NCBI RefSeq assembly: GCF_024166365.1
Contig: NC_064830.1
Coordinates: forward strand, 92,124,968-92,188,967
Length of the DNA: 64,000 nt
Direction of reading: 5' to 3'
Source of the DNA: Elephas maximus indicus
Taxonomy: Eukaryota > Chordata > Mammalia > Proboscidea > Elephantidae
In this document: positions 1 through 10,242 of the stretch, in pieces
Layout: each line of letters starts with the position of its first letter
How positions within the stretch are numbered: the first letter of the stretch is position 1
Program-made: the position numbers and the translations under genes
The notes under the pieces: model-generated
The model's input: only the letters and a program-made list of their open reading frames with translations
Told to the model about the DNA's origin: nothing
Databases searched by the model: none

Positions 1-48
1 AAGCTGAAGCTGTACACAGGGGAGGCCTGCAGGAGAGGGGACAGGTGA
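1..48 (+). CDS. EPO: Erythropoietin, last 15 codons and stop (gene continues to the left)
   Basis: The window opens in frame inside the last coding exon of erythropoietin, the secreted kidney/liver cytokine that binds the EPO receptor on erythroid progenitors. The frame reads K-L-K-L-Y-T-G-E-A-C-R-R-G-D-R and stops at TGA 46-48. This matches the C-terminal helix end of mammalian EPO as I remember it, including the cysteine that closes the N-to-C-terminal disulfide and the final Arg. Human has Thr where this has the second Arg. Only the 3' end is present, so nothing can be said about the rest. The identification is strengthened by the UTR and enhancer that follow and by ZAN being the next gene. 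Confidence is high despite the short length. Confidence 0.93.
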   Translation, partial: KLKLYTGEACRRGDR

Positions 49-690
49 CCAGGTGCTCTGACCCTGGGCACGTCCACCACCTCGATCACCACTGCTGCCT
101 GTGCCATGCCTTCCTTGCCACCACTCCCAACCCCCTTCAAGGGGCTATCCAGTCAGTGCCAGCTTGTCCAAGGGACACTCCAGTGCCAGTGGTGACATCT
201 CAGGGCCCAGAAGAACTATCCAGAGCTCAACTCTGCAAACGAAGGATGTCACAGGGCATCCTGAGGCCCTGGAGAGGAGGAATTGTGAGGAGACCAGCTT
301 TAAACTCAGGGACAGAGCCATGCTGGGGAGACACCTAAATTCACCCCAGTACCTTGCATGTATTGGGAGGCCAGGACCTACTTTGGAGGGAAAGTACCTT
401 TTTTGGCTCCTACTAAGCAGGGGCAGGATGAACTGGGGAATTTAGGTGGCAAGCCATGAATTCTTCAGGCCTGATGGGGGACTCCCATGGCAGGAAGCCA
501 ACTGGACAAGGGGGTGGTGGGAGCCGTGAAGATGGGATGAGGGCTGGTCCCTGGCTTTCATGGGGTCTCAGTGTGTTGCATTTTCAATCTCACTGGCAAG
601 AACTGAAACCACCACCACATCTCTTGGCTTTTCTGTTTCCCTGGGATCCCCCTATTTCCTTAGCTTTGCCCCGATAGTTGCAGCAGGCCT
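49..690 (+). other. EPO: EPO 3' untranslated region (end approximate)
   Basis: Sequence after the EPO stop resembles the human EPO 3' UTR from memory. Blocks seen include the ACTCCAGTGCCAG stretch near 177, AAGGATGTCACAGGGC near 242, TTTAAACTCAGGGACAGAGCC near 299 and AACTGAAACCACCA near 600. No canonical AATAAA is visible between 560 and 700, so the cleavage site is set only by the position of the downstream enhancer and is uncertain. Small ORFs here are shadows. Confidence 0.7.
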
Positions 691-714
691 GGGGATTCAG
701 GGTGGAGGGGGTCA

Positions 715-765
715 GGCCCTACGTGCCGCTTCACATGGCCTGGCTGACCTCTTGACCCCACTGGG
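715..765 (+). promoter_or_regulatory. EPO: EPO 3' hypoxia-response enhancer
   Basis: This is the liver/hepatoma hypoxia enhancer known to lie just 3' of the EPO poly(A) site. The HIF core TACGTG is at 720-725. The nuclear-receptor direct repeat bound by HNF4 reads TGACCT (745-750), two bases, then TGACCC (753-758), a DR2. Order and spacing match the human element. The middle ancillary site, CACAG in human, reads CACATG at 732-737 (see findings). Confidence 0.85.
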
Positions 766-2639
766 CCTGAGGCCACAGCTCTGCCCGCGCTGGTCAATAA
801 GGTGTCTCCACTCAAGGCTGCTCCTCAGTAGGCAGCTGCCAACCCTGCCCAGGACAAGCCTTTAGTGAGCCGCTGCTGCCATTGAGGAAACAAGAGCCAA
901 GAGGAGGATTCCCTTTGGGGGGTGGTATCAGCTGCCAACACTGGCCACTAGTCCCTTATTACTTCCTGCCTCCTTCAGGGGTCCCTTCTGCTAAATACCA
1001 CATTCCCACCTAAGCACACAAGCCCCCTCTAAACCCAGCTGCTTTCTTTCCTTCTTGGGCCTTCCCCGTTAGTGCTCCTCCCTGATGGTGGAGGAAGGTG
1101 GAGGAGACAGCTGTGCCCTGGGAGCTGCCTTTGTGGAGAGCCCTTGCTCCGTGCCCTCTGCTGTTCTAGGCGGTTCACTCATACGACCTCACTATTCCTC
1201 ATCCAACCCTAGAAAGTTACTTCTCTCATTCCCATACTACAGAAGAAGTAAAGGAACCCGTCCAAGGCCATGAGAACAGGAGCCCCCATTTTCCCCAGCG
1301 CTCACCCTTTCCCTCATTTGCCTTTTTTTCCCACATAACCCCCTACCTCCCTTACTCCCCTGAAGGGGGCGCACAGACCAAACTAGCTCAACCTCCACTC
1401 CTAATTCCTACTTTTCTGTAACTCTCCCCGTTACTCTGACCACCGACTTCGGGTTCCTTCCCAGAAGTAATGTCTCAGCCAGGAAGTACCACCCAGGGAA
1501 GACCTGCGCAGACAGCAAAAGATGTCACAAAACTCCCTGGACCCCAATACTCGCCATTCTCCTATAATAGGGATCAGCCATGCTCATATCACAAAAGTTA
1601 GAGAAATGGCCCGGGCTTCCGCAAATGCGCAAAGGGAAAGAACGTTTTGCAATTTGCAAGCGGAAAAACTGTGCGCAGGTCGAGCTGGGGTTTGGAGAGC
1701 ATTTGCCTAGTGTGTATCGCGTAGGGGTGGAGCTGTGGTGGGCGGAGACAGTGAAGGGGCGGACCCAAAGGAGAAATTCCCCTCTGGGCAACAGGCTCCG
1801 GGGCTACAGTGCCCTCTGCAGTCCCTATTTGGAACCACTGGAGGAATCGACAAGTAATAGAATCCTTAGGGCTCTGACCTCACACATTTCAATAAAAATT
1901 TGTATTGTGGTTTCCACACATGGCATCTGATTTTTGCACCACCGCTGCGAGTCAGTAAAGCGGGAATCTCTTTCTTTTGCTGGGGAAATTGAAGCTTGTT
2001 CTTAAACCCAAGGAATCCAGCTAATAAATGACAGAGCTGAGACCTTGATACAAGATTTAGGTCCTGTAACCCCAACGTCTGTCCACCACTTAGGCTGACT
2101 TGCTGCCAAACGCCTAGACGACTCCTCATCAAGCAGCTGGCTCTTTTTCCCCAGGATTCAGGGTCACTGACCTCATTCCCTGACTTCAGACTTCTTACCG
2201 CTTTCAATTTTAAAAAATCATAGTTTTGAACCTTAACTATAAGACCACTCCTGGGCCGGGTGCGATGTGTGAGTATATCAGAAACATTTAAAACACTATT
2301 TCCCATTTGTGGAGTGCCTACTGTGTATCTGCTTTTGCACCAAGTGCTGGGAAACATGAAACGACACTCAATCTGTGTCACTGAGATGCTCACAACCCAG
2401 TGTCCTCCAAGAGCGGGCAGTCCCCTGGAGACATTAATTTAGGCACAGTTAGCTTGGCGCATGGCTGAATGCTGAGAAGTATGGTTCGAGAGGCCCAGGA
2501 AGGAAGGAGCCATATCCTTGAGAACAACCTGGGCAGGCAGAGTCCCTGCTAAGAGATAAGGTTACAATAGGAGGGTGTTGCCAGATTTCAGAGGCTCTGC
2601 AAGTGCAGGCCAGGAGAATGAACTTTGTTCTGTGCTATT

Positions 2640-3880
2640 ACTGTTATGAACAACAACACATTAGATCTCCGGCACCTACATAACCTTCTGTAATTCTCAC
2701 AATTCCTTGAAGCTGGGGTACAAAAGCTATTACCCATTTGTCAGACAAGGAAAGTAAGTTCTGGGAGGTAAGTGACGGAGCCCAGTTCTCTGACTTCCAG
2801 TCGGGGACAAAAGCCAACCCAGCACAGTTCTGAGTCAGCGGGTTACATAATTGTTTAATGGCGGCCATGGCTTCTGTTTGTAGAGAGCTTTGTGATTGAC
2901 AAGGTGCTCTCCAGTCCATTCTCTCATTTGTTCTGCTACCACCATAAGGAAGGCCGGGGCTGTAAAAGATTCCCATTTTGCAGATGAGGAAACCGAGATC
3001 CAGGGAGAGTATGGGCCTTCCCCACATCATAAAACACTAACAGGAAGGGTCAGGTCTAAAAGCCAGGCTTCTGGACTCCAGGGCCCCTCTTCAATCCGAA
3101 GCACAGGACCACCAGGGCAGAGGCAGTGGACAGGTGGGAAGAAGCAGCTGAGGCCAGCAAGCATTAGGCCCATCCACCCTTAGCTACCAACTCCTTCCCC
3201 CTCCATTGGGTTCCCACTTCCCTCCCTGGGTAGGCAGAAGGTGCCCTGCCACTTCCTCTTCTCACTGCCACTCCTCTCCTCTCCTCAGTCTTCTAGCACC
3301 AGGGGCCAACAGTTCCACCTTAACCTCTTGGCCTTGGGTGCTCTGACTGGAATCCTTTCCCTAGGCCTGAGCACCAAGCTGATCAAATACACCTGCCTGA
3401 CCCCAGCTTACAGGCTGCCTGGGATTCCACTGGAACTTCTCAGTCCACTAGTCTCACACTGAAGCGGGGGGGATTGCTGTTGGAATTGAGTTAACCAAGT
3501 GGGGTCTCTTAGACATCAGCATCTAAGCTGAATGTTAATCCTATCATGTCAAGCGGTTCAAGGCTAATTCCACCATAGGACATCATGAAAGATTATTGGT
3601 AAAAGAAAAACATAAGTTTCCCAACTTATGTATGTGAAAAACCCAATACCTAAATGTCTATGAACTACCTGCTTGATTTTAAAAAATTGATTTTTTTTTT
3701 TAAATCATGTGACCCACACATATAGGGATTTCTGATTTTAGAAAAACCCTTGGCTGTGCTGATGCAGTCTCCCCTGTCTATTTTACAAATGAGGAAACTA
3801 AGGTCCGGAGAGGGTGAGAGAAGTGCCCAAGGGCACACAGAGAAGCCAGAACTAGGTTCCAGGTCTCAGGATAAGTCCCA
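2640..3880. repeat. MIR-like SINE fragments (about 2640-2810, 2880-3085, 3775-3880)
   Basis: Each piece carries the MIR core signature 'bases in an exponent of GATGAGGAAAC followed by a purine-rich stretch and a TCACACAG-like end'. Clear examples are CAGATGAGGAAACCGAG near 2980 and CAAATGAGGAAACTAAGG near 3786. They are old, diverged and of no visible function. Boundaries are approximate. Confidence 0.6.
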
Positions 3881-4039
3881 GGTGTTTTCCACATCCCAGA
3901 GTCTTTCACATCTGTGCCTGCAGCTGCTGGTCCTGTCAAGTGACAAACCCTCTGGGCCTGCCCATTCCTGGTTCCCCACAGCCCAGAGCCCAGTGATTCC
4001 CTCCCACCTGTGCCGTTCCTGTCCTACGTTGAGTTTCTG

Positions 4040-4470
4040 TGCTAGATTGAATAGTGTCCCGCCAAAATTTCTGCCCAACTGGAACCTCAGAATGTGATCT
4101 TATTTGGAAATAGGGTCTTTGCAGATGTAGTTAGTTAAGGTGAGCCCCTAAATCCAATATGACTGATGTCGTTCTCAGAAGAGGAGAGGACACACAGAGA
4201 TAGAGACCTAGAGGGAAGATGCCATGTGAAGACGGAGGCAGAGATTGGAGCAATGCAGCTACAAGCCAGCAACTACCAGAAGCTGGGAGAGGCAAGGACG
4301 GATTCTTCCCTAGAGTCTTCAAATGGAGTATGACACCGCTCACACCTTGATTTCAGGCTCCAGAGCAGTGACAGAATACATTTCTGTTGCTTTAAGCCAC
4401 CCAGTTTGTGGTAATTTAGAATTGACTCAATGGCACTGGGTCTGGGTAGCCCTAGGAAACAAACCCCAAC
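4040..4470 (+). repeat. MLT1-type (MaLR) solitary LTR
   Basis: The segment has the recognisable internal phrases of MLT1 LTRs: TTATTTGGAAATAGGGTCTTTGCAG (4098-4122 area), the 'gccatgtgaagacggaggcagagattgg' region (about 4219) and the end 'tttaagccacccagtttgtggtaatt ... agccctaggaaac'. No internal retroviral coding sequence is attached. A short SINE-derived piece interrupts it near 4419-4441. The family name is from memory. Confidence 0.65.
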
Positions 4471-5079
4471 CCCCACCTGTGTGCAAGAGTCAAACTGTGA
4501 CAGCCCAGCCCTGTGGCATCAAAAGGAGGTCAGCAAAAGCAGCCCTCAGAGGACCCATTGCCCAACCACAGGGGCTATGGGTCAACTGTCTTCTGCTGCT
4601 CTGCCCTGGGTTAACCATTTCCTGGCTCTGTCCACTCTGGTGATTGTTCTGTAAACCTGCTATGGAGGAAGGGGGGATCAGGGTCTGGGATGGGCATCCT
4701 TTGTGACCTTGGATTTGACATAAGAAGAGGGTCTCTCTTCCTGAGTTGACTGTTGGTGTCTCATGATGCCGCCCTATTTGGGCAGAAGGAGTCCCTGGCA
4801 CTGCATAAGGGCTTTACTACTTCTTCCCTCAATACCTGGTGCACAGCTAGACAGCACACGAGGATGAGCTGGCCCAGGCACCTCTGCCAATTGTCAGGGG
4901 CAAAGCCAGGCACCCTGGCCACAGAGGTAATAGTGGGGGGCTACCAAGGTGAAAGGAATGAAACATAATGTTTCTAGGCATCTGGGTGTGGTAGGACCCA
5001 GGAAATCTGAACTCAAACCCACCAGCCAAAGTACAGCCCTGTGTGTGCAGAGGGAGCCAACGGTATTTTTTTAAGTTAT

Positions 5080-5215
5080 TGTCATAAAAATGTATATAAC
5101 ACAACATTTGCCAATTTAATATTTTTTTTGTGTACAGTTACTTTCATTATCTTGTGCAACCATCACCAATATCTGTTGCAACAGGGGTTTTTAAAGTGAC
5201 AAAACCACCCCTTCT
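5080..5215. repeat. L1-like 3' fragment
   Basis: AT-rich text with the phrases 'atgtatataacacaacatttgcc' and 'gtgcaaccatcacc', also seen in longer L1-like blocks near 20155 and 40650. Fragmentary and non-coding. Confidence 0.45.
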
Positions 5216-5467
5216 GTTGAAATGTTACGTAGATTTGCCATTTATGATAAAAGCAGAACTGCTATGGCTGGACTGGGACCCTCCTCATTCAGACACCCCA
5301 ACAGCCTGGGGTGCCACTGCAGAACTGGGGGACTCAGCAGTACACAGCACAAGACCTGATGTCGTGGGCTTTGGAATCAGCACTGTGCTCTTCTGCTGGG
5401 CAAGTTACTTCATTTCTCCAGAGCTCAGTTTCCACACTTGGAAAATGGAGATAAGAATATTTGCAGC

Positions 5468-5673
5468 TATCTGAAGGGGAGATGAGAGGGTAGACAGGGC
5501 CAGAAGCTAGCCGAATGGACAGGAAAATAGAGGAGGGAAGGAGTGTGTTGTCTCATTAGGGAGAGAGCAGTTAGGAGTACATAAACAAGGTGTTTATAAA
5601 TTTCTGTACGAGAGTCCTACTTGATTTGTAAACTTAAAGCACAATAAAAAATAAAAATTAAAAAAAAAAAAAA
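5468..5673 (+). mobile_element. Short poly(A)-tailed retroposed insert with target-site duplication
   Basis: A segment of about 206 bases ending in an A-rich tail (about 5642-5673, with AATAAA-like motifs) is flanked by the exact 15-bp repeat AAGAATATTTGCAGC at 5453-5467 and 5674-5688. It interrupts a MIR-like sequence that resumes after the second copy. Its 3' end (acttaaagcacaataaa) resembles the reverse complement of 29830-29940, so both may be 3' ends of one LINE family. No coding potential is seen. Confidence 0.75.
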
Positions 5674-5789
5674 AAGAATATTTGCAGCCATGAGGCCATG
5701 AGATTCAGTTAGGTTAGCTGGCAAGAACTGTTGTTTTGACCTCCTGGAAATTTCCTGATTCCACTCATGTCCAGTCTCCACTGCCTTGA

Positions 5790-6400
5790 TTTAGCACAGA
5801 CACCACCATCTCTCACCTGCCTCTTCAGGCTCCACAGCTCCAGCCAGCCCCCTCTTGAACCCATTCTCTACGCAGCTGCCAGAGCCGCCTTTTTGGAAAT
5901 GCAAGTGGGGTCAAGTCACCCCCACTGCAAGAATTTTTTGTGGATTCTCAACGCTTAGGGCATTCGGGGGCCCTGGTGGCACAACAGTTAAGTGCTTAGC
6001 TGCTAAGCAAAAGGTTGGTGGTTTGAACCCAGCCCCTCCTCAGGAGAAAAGACCTGAGGGTCTGCTTCTATAAGGATTACAGGCAAAAAAATCCTATGGG
6101 GTAAAACAACAACAACAAAACCTATGCGGCAGTTCTACTCTGTCACATAGGGTCACTATGAGTTGGAATCTGCTTGACAGCCCCTAATAACATGACATTC
6201 AAGGTCCTTCAAGATAGAGCCCCTGCTTTCCTCCAGTCTTATATCTCAACATACACACCCCAAAGGTGGCATTCTTCCCCCAAGTTTCTGAGCTTTGCTA
6301 TTCTCTCTGCCTGAAATGCTCCTCCCTGCTCCTTCTTGCCAAATTAACATGGCTCCGTTCTTTAGAAAAACCCTTGCTTTCACCAGGGAAGGGTTAGGTA
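5790..6400. repeat. L2-like LINE fragment split by an AfroSINE
   Basis: The phrases 'ccaccatctctcacctgcctc', 'tctctgcctgaaatgctcctccc' and related text are typical of mammalian L2 3' ends. The element is interrupted by the SINE at 5968-6190. Old and non-coding; the family is assigned from memory. Confidence 0.5.
5968..6190 (+). mobile_element. AfroSINE copy 1
   Basis: tRNA-derived SINE head (gggccctggtggcacaacag ... ggtggtttgaaccc, with A and B box relics) followed by the body 'cggcagttctactctgtc' and 'gtcactatgagttggaat'. Contains an internal AAC-rich interruption near 6103-6120. Confidence 0.85.
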
Positions 6401-7129
6401 CTCCTTCCACATGCTCCCCCACCAAAGCTCAGACCCATCTGGGCTGTCATTGTTTGTCCACCTGAGGAAAGCAGGCTTGGAGTGAAGTCTTGAGGGGAAT
6501 TGTAAAATATGGAATAAGGTGGGGTGGGGAAGAGAGATGGCATTCACGTAGGCAGGAAGGTGAACACAAGCTGGCTGCCTGCAGGATTGGTGTGGAGCTC
6601 GGCCGGATATGGGTACTGCCATGGCCTTCCTTCCAATGGCGCCTTCCCCATTCACCTCCTCCTTCACAGATAACATAGAGGCTGCTAAACAGGCACGGTC
6701 CCCTCTCAGGTCCCTTCCATTACAGCGCCACTGGCTGGTCCCTCTTGGTCTCTGTGTTCTGGACTCCTCCCGCCCACCTTCTAAGGAGCTCTTTTCTCGT
6801 CTCTCTCTAGATGTTGGACCCTTCCCGTGTGCATTTACCCAGGCTCAAATTTCTCTCCTCTTGGAAAGAAAACTTACCTTGCCCCAATTTCCCTATCTGC
6901 TCTCCAGGTCTCCTCCCCTTCACAGCCAATAGTTTAAAATGTAGTCCCTCCCTTCAACTTCCACTTCCTCCTCAAACCCTCCAGCCTGGCTTCCTCTTAA
7001 CCAGGCCTCTAAGATGGCTGTCATTAAGGTCTCTAATGTACCAAATTTATTACACAAGGGACCCACTGATACATTCTTGCTGTATGAGATTTACATAACG
7101 CATAAATAAGCAGGTCACATGAAAATCCA

Positions 7130-7990
7130 GGTTTGCCCCTCCCCAGAGATATCCACGGTTAACCACTGTTAAGGTGTGTGTTCTTCTAGTCCTTTCTCTA
7201 TATCTTTACCTAAATATATGTACATAAATACCTACCTTTATTTTGAGAGTTTACATAAATGCGAGCATACTACAAATTTTTTTTTTCCTGTGACCTGCAT
7301 TTTTCACTTAATAATATGTCTAGATGTTCTTTCCGCCATCAGAATATATGGGTCTACCCCCATTCTTTTTAGTACCTGCATACTATTCCTTAATGTGAAT
7401 AATATGCCTTAATATGATTCAAAGGAGCCCTGGTGGCACAGTGGTTAAGCACTGAGCTGCTAATGAAAGGTCAGCAGTTCAAACCCACCAGCCACTCCAC
7501 GAGACAAAGGTGTGGCCGTTTGCTTCCATAAAGATTACAGACTTGAAACCTTGTGGGGCAGTTCTACTCTATCCTATAGGGTCGCTATATGTTGGAATTG
7601 ACTCGATGCCAAGGGGAATATGATTCACTCACATATCTACCGGTAAACATTTGGGTAATCTCAGGTTTTTTTTTTTTTTCCTTCTATTTAAAAAATACCA
7701 CAATGAACGTCTTTAAGGTACATCTTTGTGAAAACATGCATTTCTGTAGGAAGATTCCTAGAAGGAATATACTGGGTCAAAACATACGTGCATGTGGCTG
7801 TTTAATGGTCATTGCTGTCTTCCAAGAAGTTTTCACCAACATAGAGTCTTATCATCAATGTATTCAGAGGGTACCTGCATCCCAGCCAACACTCAATGTT
7901 ATCAATCTTCTAAGTTTTTGTCAGTATGACAGTTGTAGTTTTGATTAGTATTTCCATTATTACTGGCAACCTACATCCCCCAAATCAGCC
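7130..7990. repeat. Old L1-like AT-rich fragment hosting a SINE
   Basis: AT-rich text such as 'ggttaaccactgttaa', 'catttttcacttaataatatgtc' and 'tgggtcaaaacatacgtgcatgtgg' resembles L1M 3' regions. It reads continuously across the AfroSINE at 7422-7616 once that insert and one target duplication are removed. No intact ORF. Confidence 0.45.
7422..7616 (+). mobile_element. AfroSINE copy 2, flanked by an 11-bp target duplication
   Basis: Full-length-looking SINE beginning aggagccctggtggcacagtgg, B-box-like gttcaaaccc, ending at the conserved 'gaattgactcgatgcc'. The direct repeats AATATGATTCA at 7411-7421 and 7617-7627 are identical, so both insertion edges are certain. Confidence 0.9.
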
Positions 7991-8080
7991 ATTGAAAATC
8001 CTGTCAAGCACAGTTCTACTCTGAGGTACATGGGGTCGCCATGAGTCAGAAAGAACTGACTCGATGGCATGGCAACCAGT
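7991..8080 (+). mobile_element. AfroSINE copy 3, 3' half only
   Basis: Only the 3' body remains: 'cagttctactctgagg ... ggtcgccatgagtcag ... actgactcgatggcat'. Truncated at its 5' end. Confidence 0.7.
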
Positions 8081-8843
8081 TTATTACTAGTAAAGCAGAC
8101 ATCTTTTTAAATGTTTACTGGCTACTTTATTTCTTCCTCTGTGACTTGTCTGTTTGACATCTTTGCCAACAGACACTTTCAGTCCTCACTTTGCTTGGCC
8201 TTTCGGTTGCTTCTGCCACCGTTGCCAAGTATAGAATTTTAGGCTTGAAATGATTTTCCATTGGAATTCTGCAAAATTCCACTGCCTTTTAGAATCCATG
8301 GTTGCTATTGAAAAGCCCGCTGCCATGCTGATTGCTGATCCGTAGTATGTGACCTGGTTTTTTCTGTTTAAAAAGGTCTTCTCTTTACCCCTGATATTCT
8401 GAAACTTCGTCACATGTCTTCCACGGGTCGCTTCGCATTCGTTGTACTAGCCACGTTTTAATCAATTGTGTATTTCAGTTCTAGGAAATTTTCTTGTATT
8501 TTTTAAAAAATAATTTCTGTTCCTCTGCTTTTTTTTTTTTTTTAACTATTTTTATTGGATGTTAGACTTCCTGGATTGATCCTCAAAATCTCCTTTCTCT
8601 CAATTTCTTTCCCTCTCTCTTGTTTTTCTTCCCTTGATTTCACATGTAACTCTCCTATTGGACTTTACATTTTAACTATCATAGCTTTAATTTCTGTGAG
8701 CTTTTTCTTCTTTCCTGGCTGTCTATTTTCCATGGCATTATGGGAAGGATGCCAGGCAAGGAGGGTCACGGGTAGATAAAGCGGCCCAGGTGCCTCATTG
8801 TGCCCTTCCCCCTCTCCCCTGAGAGCTGCCTCTGAGGTCCCTC

Positions 8844-10242
8844 ATGGCTCCTTCGGTCTGGACTTTGGTGCTGCTGCTGGGGGCTGCCTGGGGCCAGGAC
8901 TACAAGCCTGCCCCTGTCTGGTAAGTGGGGCTCAGGTTTATTAAGGATAAACCAGGGGCAGACTACGATTGGGGGCGGCTCTGAGGAAGAACCGAGGCAA
9001 AGCTAGAGGAAGGCAGAGCCCCAGGGCGGAGGGCAGGGAGCCCACAGGATGGGAAGAAGACTGGTGAATAGGAACGGGGAGAGCCCCACAGTCCTAGAGC
9101 CTGAGTCTGACGGGCGGGTTCTGGGTGGGAGAAACTGAGTGGAGGCAGAACAGAGCTGAAACCCGAGGAGCAAGGGAGGGGGCAGAGGCTGAAAGGAAGG
9201 TCTGAGGATGGGAGGGGAGGGCAGGGAGGTCAGGCCCGAAAAAAATCAACAAGCCCAGGTTAGACCCAGTGATAAGAGAGACCGCAGGTAGGAGGCAGAG
9301 AGAAGTGATAGATGGCTTTGGGCGAATTTGAACAAGGAGAACTTGAATACACAAAACGAAGGGCTGTTCTATGTGACCCACACTACCTGGGGAGGGGCTG
9401 TTGGCTTCTCTGTGGAATCTGTGAGGTGAAGAGGGGAGGCCAAGGACTAGCTCCTCTTTGTTACCCATTTATATGTTCATCTGCCTGTAGTGGATGAAAT
9501 ACCATGCCCACCACCCCCCTGGTAACATGGGACCCATACTGTCCTTGTTCTACAGGGAAAAATTGGGGCTATAGCTCAAAAATGAGCTCATCTCCTACAG
9601 AAGGAGCTCCCCAGGGTCTCTTAAGTACCACATGAGAATCCCTCTAGATGGGGGGATGGGTCCCTCCTTGTGTGAGACTGACAATCAGGGCACGCAGGGC
9701 ACAGTGCCACCAGGTGAGGGCACCTGTGGAGGTATGAGGAACTCAGAGGCGCCACTTTCTAGGAGAGAGTTAAGAATTCAAAGTGAGGAAGCGGTGGGTG
9801 ACCTTTCCGAAAAACTTAAAACAAGTAATAAATGTCCACGGCATAAAACATTAAGGAGCTCTGGTGGCGCAGTGGTTAAAGCGCTTGGTGGTTAACCAAA
9901 AGATCAGGTTAGAACCCACCAGCCGCTCCGCAGGAGAAAGATGTGGCAGTCTGCTTCTGTGAAGATTAACAGCCCTGGAAACCCCAGGGGGCAGTTCTAC
10001 TCCATCCTTCAGACTGATCCCTGCGAGCCAGACTTGAAGGCATTAACGTATTAACACAATATTGACAAACAAAAAGAAAAGAAAACTCACACACAAATCA
10101 CCACTCAGAAAGGCTCACAATTGTCCAGCCTTCTAATTCTTGAGAGTGACAAGTATTACTTTTTTCTCCTTCTCTAAATCAACCCCAAGGACAGAGACGC
10201 CTCTGGACTGGAAGCTGGCGGTTCCCCGCTCTGAGGACAACT
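8844..10242 (+). CDS. ZAN: ZAN exons 1-2: signal peptide and N-terminal linker
   Basis: Exon 1 (8844-8920) starts at ATG 8844, followed by G at +4, and encodes M-A-P-S-V-W-T then a Leu/Val-rich core L-V-L-L-L-G-A-A, a standard secretory signal peptide with cleavage probable after W-G near residue 18. It ends in phase 2 at GTAAGT. Exon 2 (10190-10242) encodes a short linker including P-L-D-W-K-L-A-V and S-E-D-N, aligned by memory to the human segment before MAM1. An AfroSINE lies in the 1.3-kb intron between them. The start is chosen because it is the only ATG giving a signal peptide in frame with the MAM exons. Confidence 0.85.

Larger units (their letters stand above)
860..8843. other. EPO-ZAN intergenic region
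   Basis: No protein-coding exon could be supported here. The stretch holds the EPO distal 3' flank, a CpG/GC-box cluster (about 1500-1860), MIR-like fragments, an MLT1-like LTR, a retroposed insert at 5468-5673, L2-like and L1-like fragments and several AfroSINEs, listed separately. About 3090-3760 and 6400-7100 show nothing I recognise. Open frames here are short, lack splice context and resemble no known protein. A TATA-like AGATAAAG at 8774-8781 lies about 65 bases before the ZAN ATG and could serve its promoter, but that is only a guess. Confidence 0.6.
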
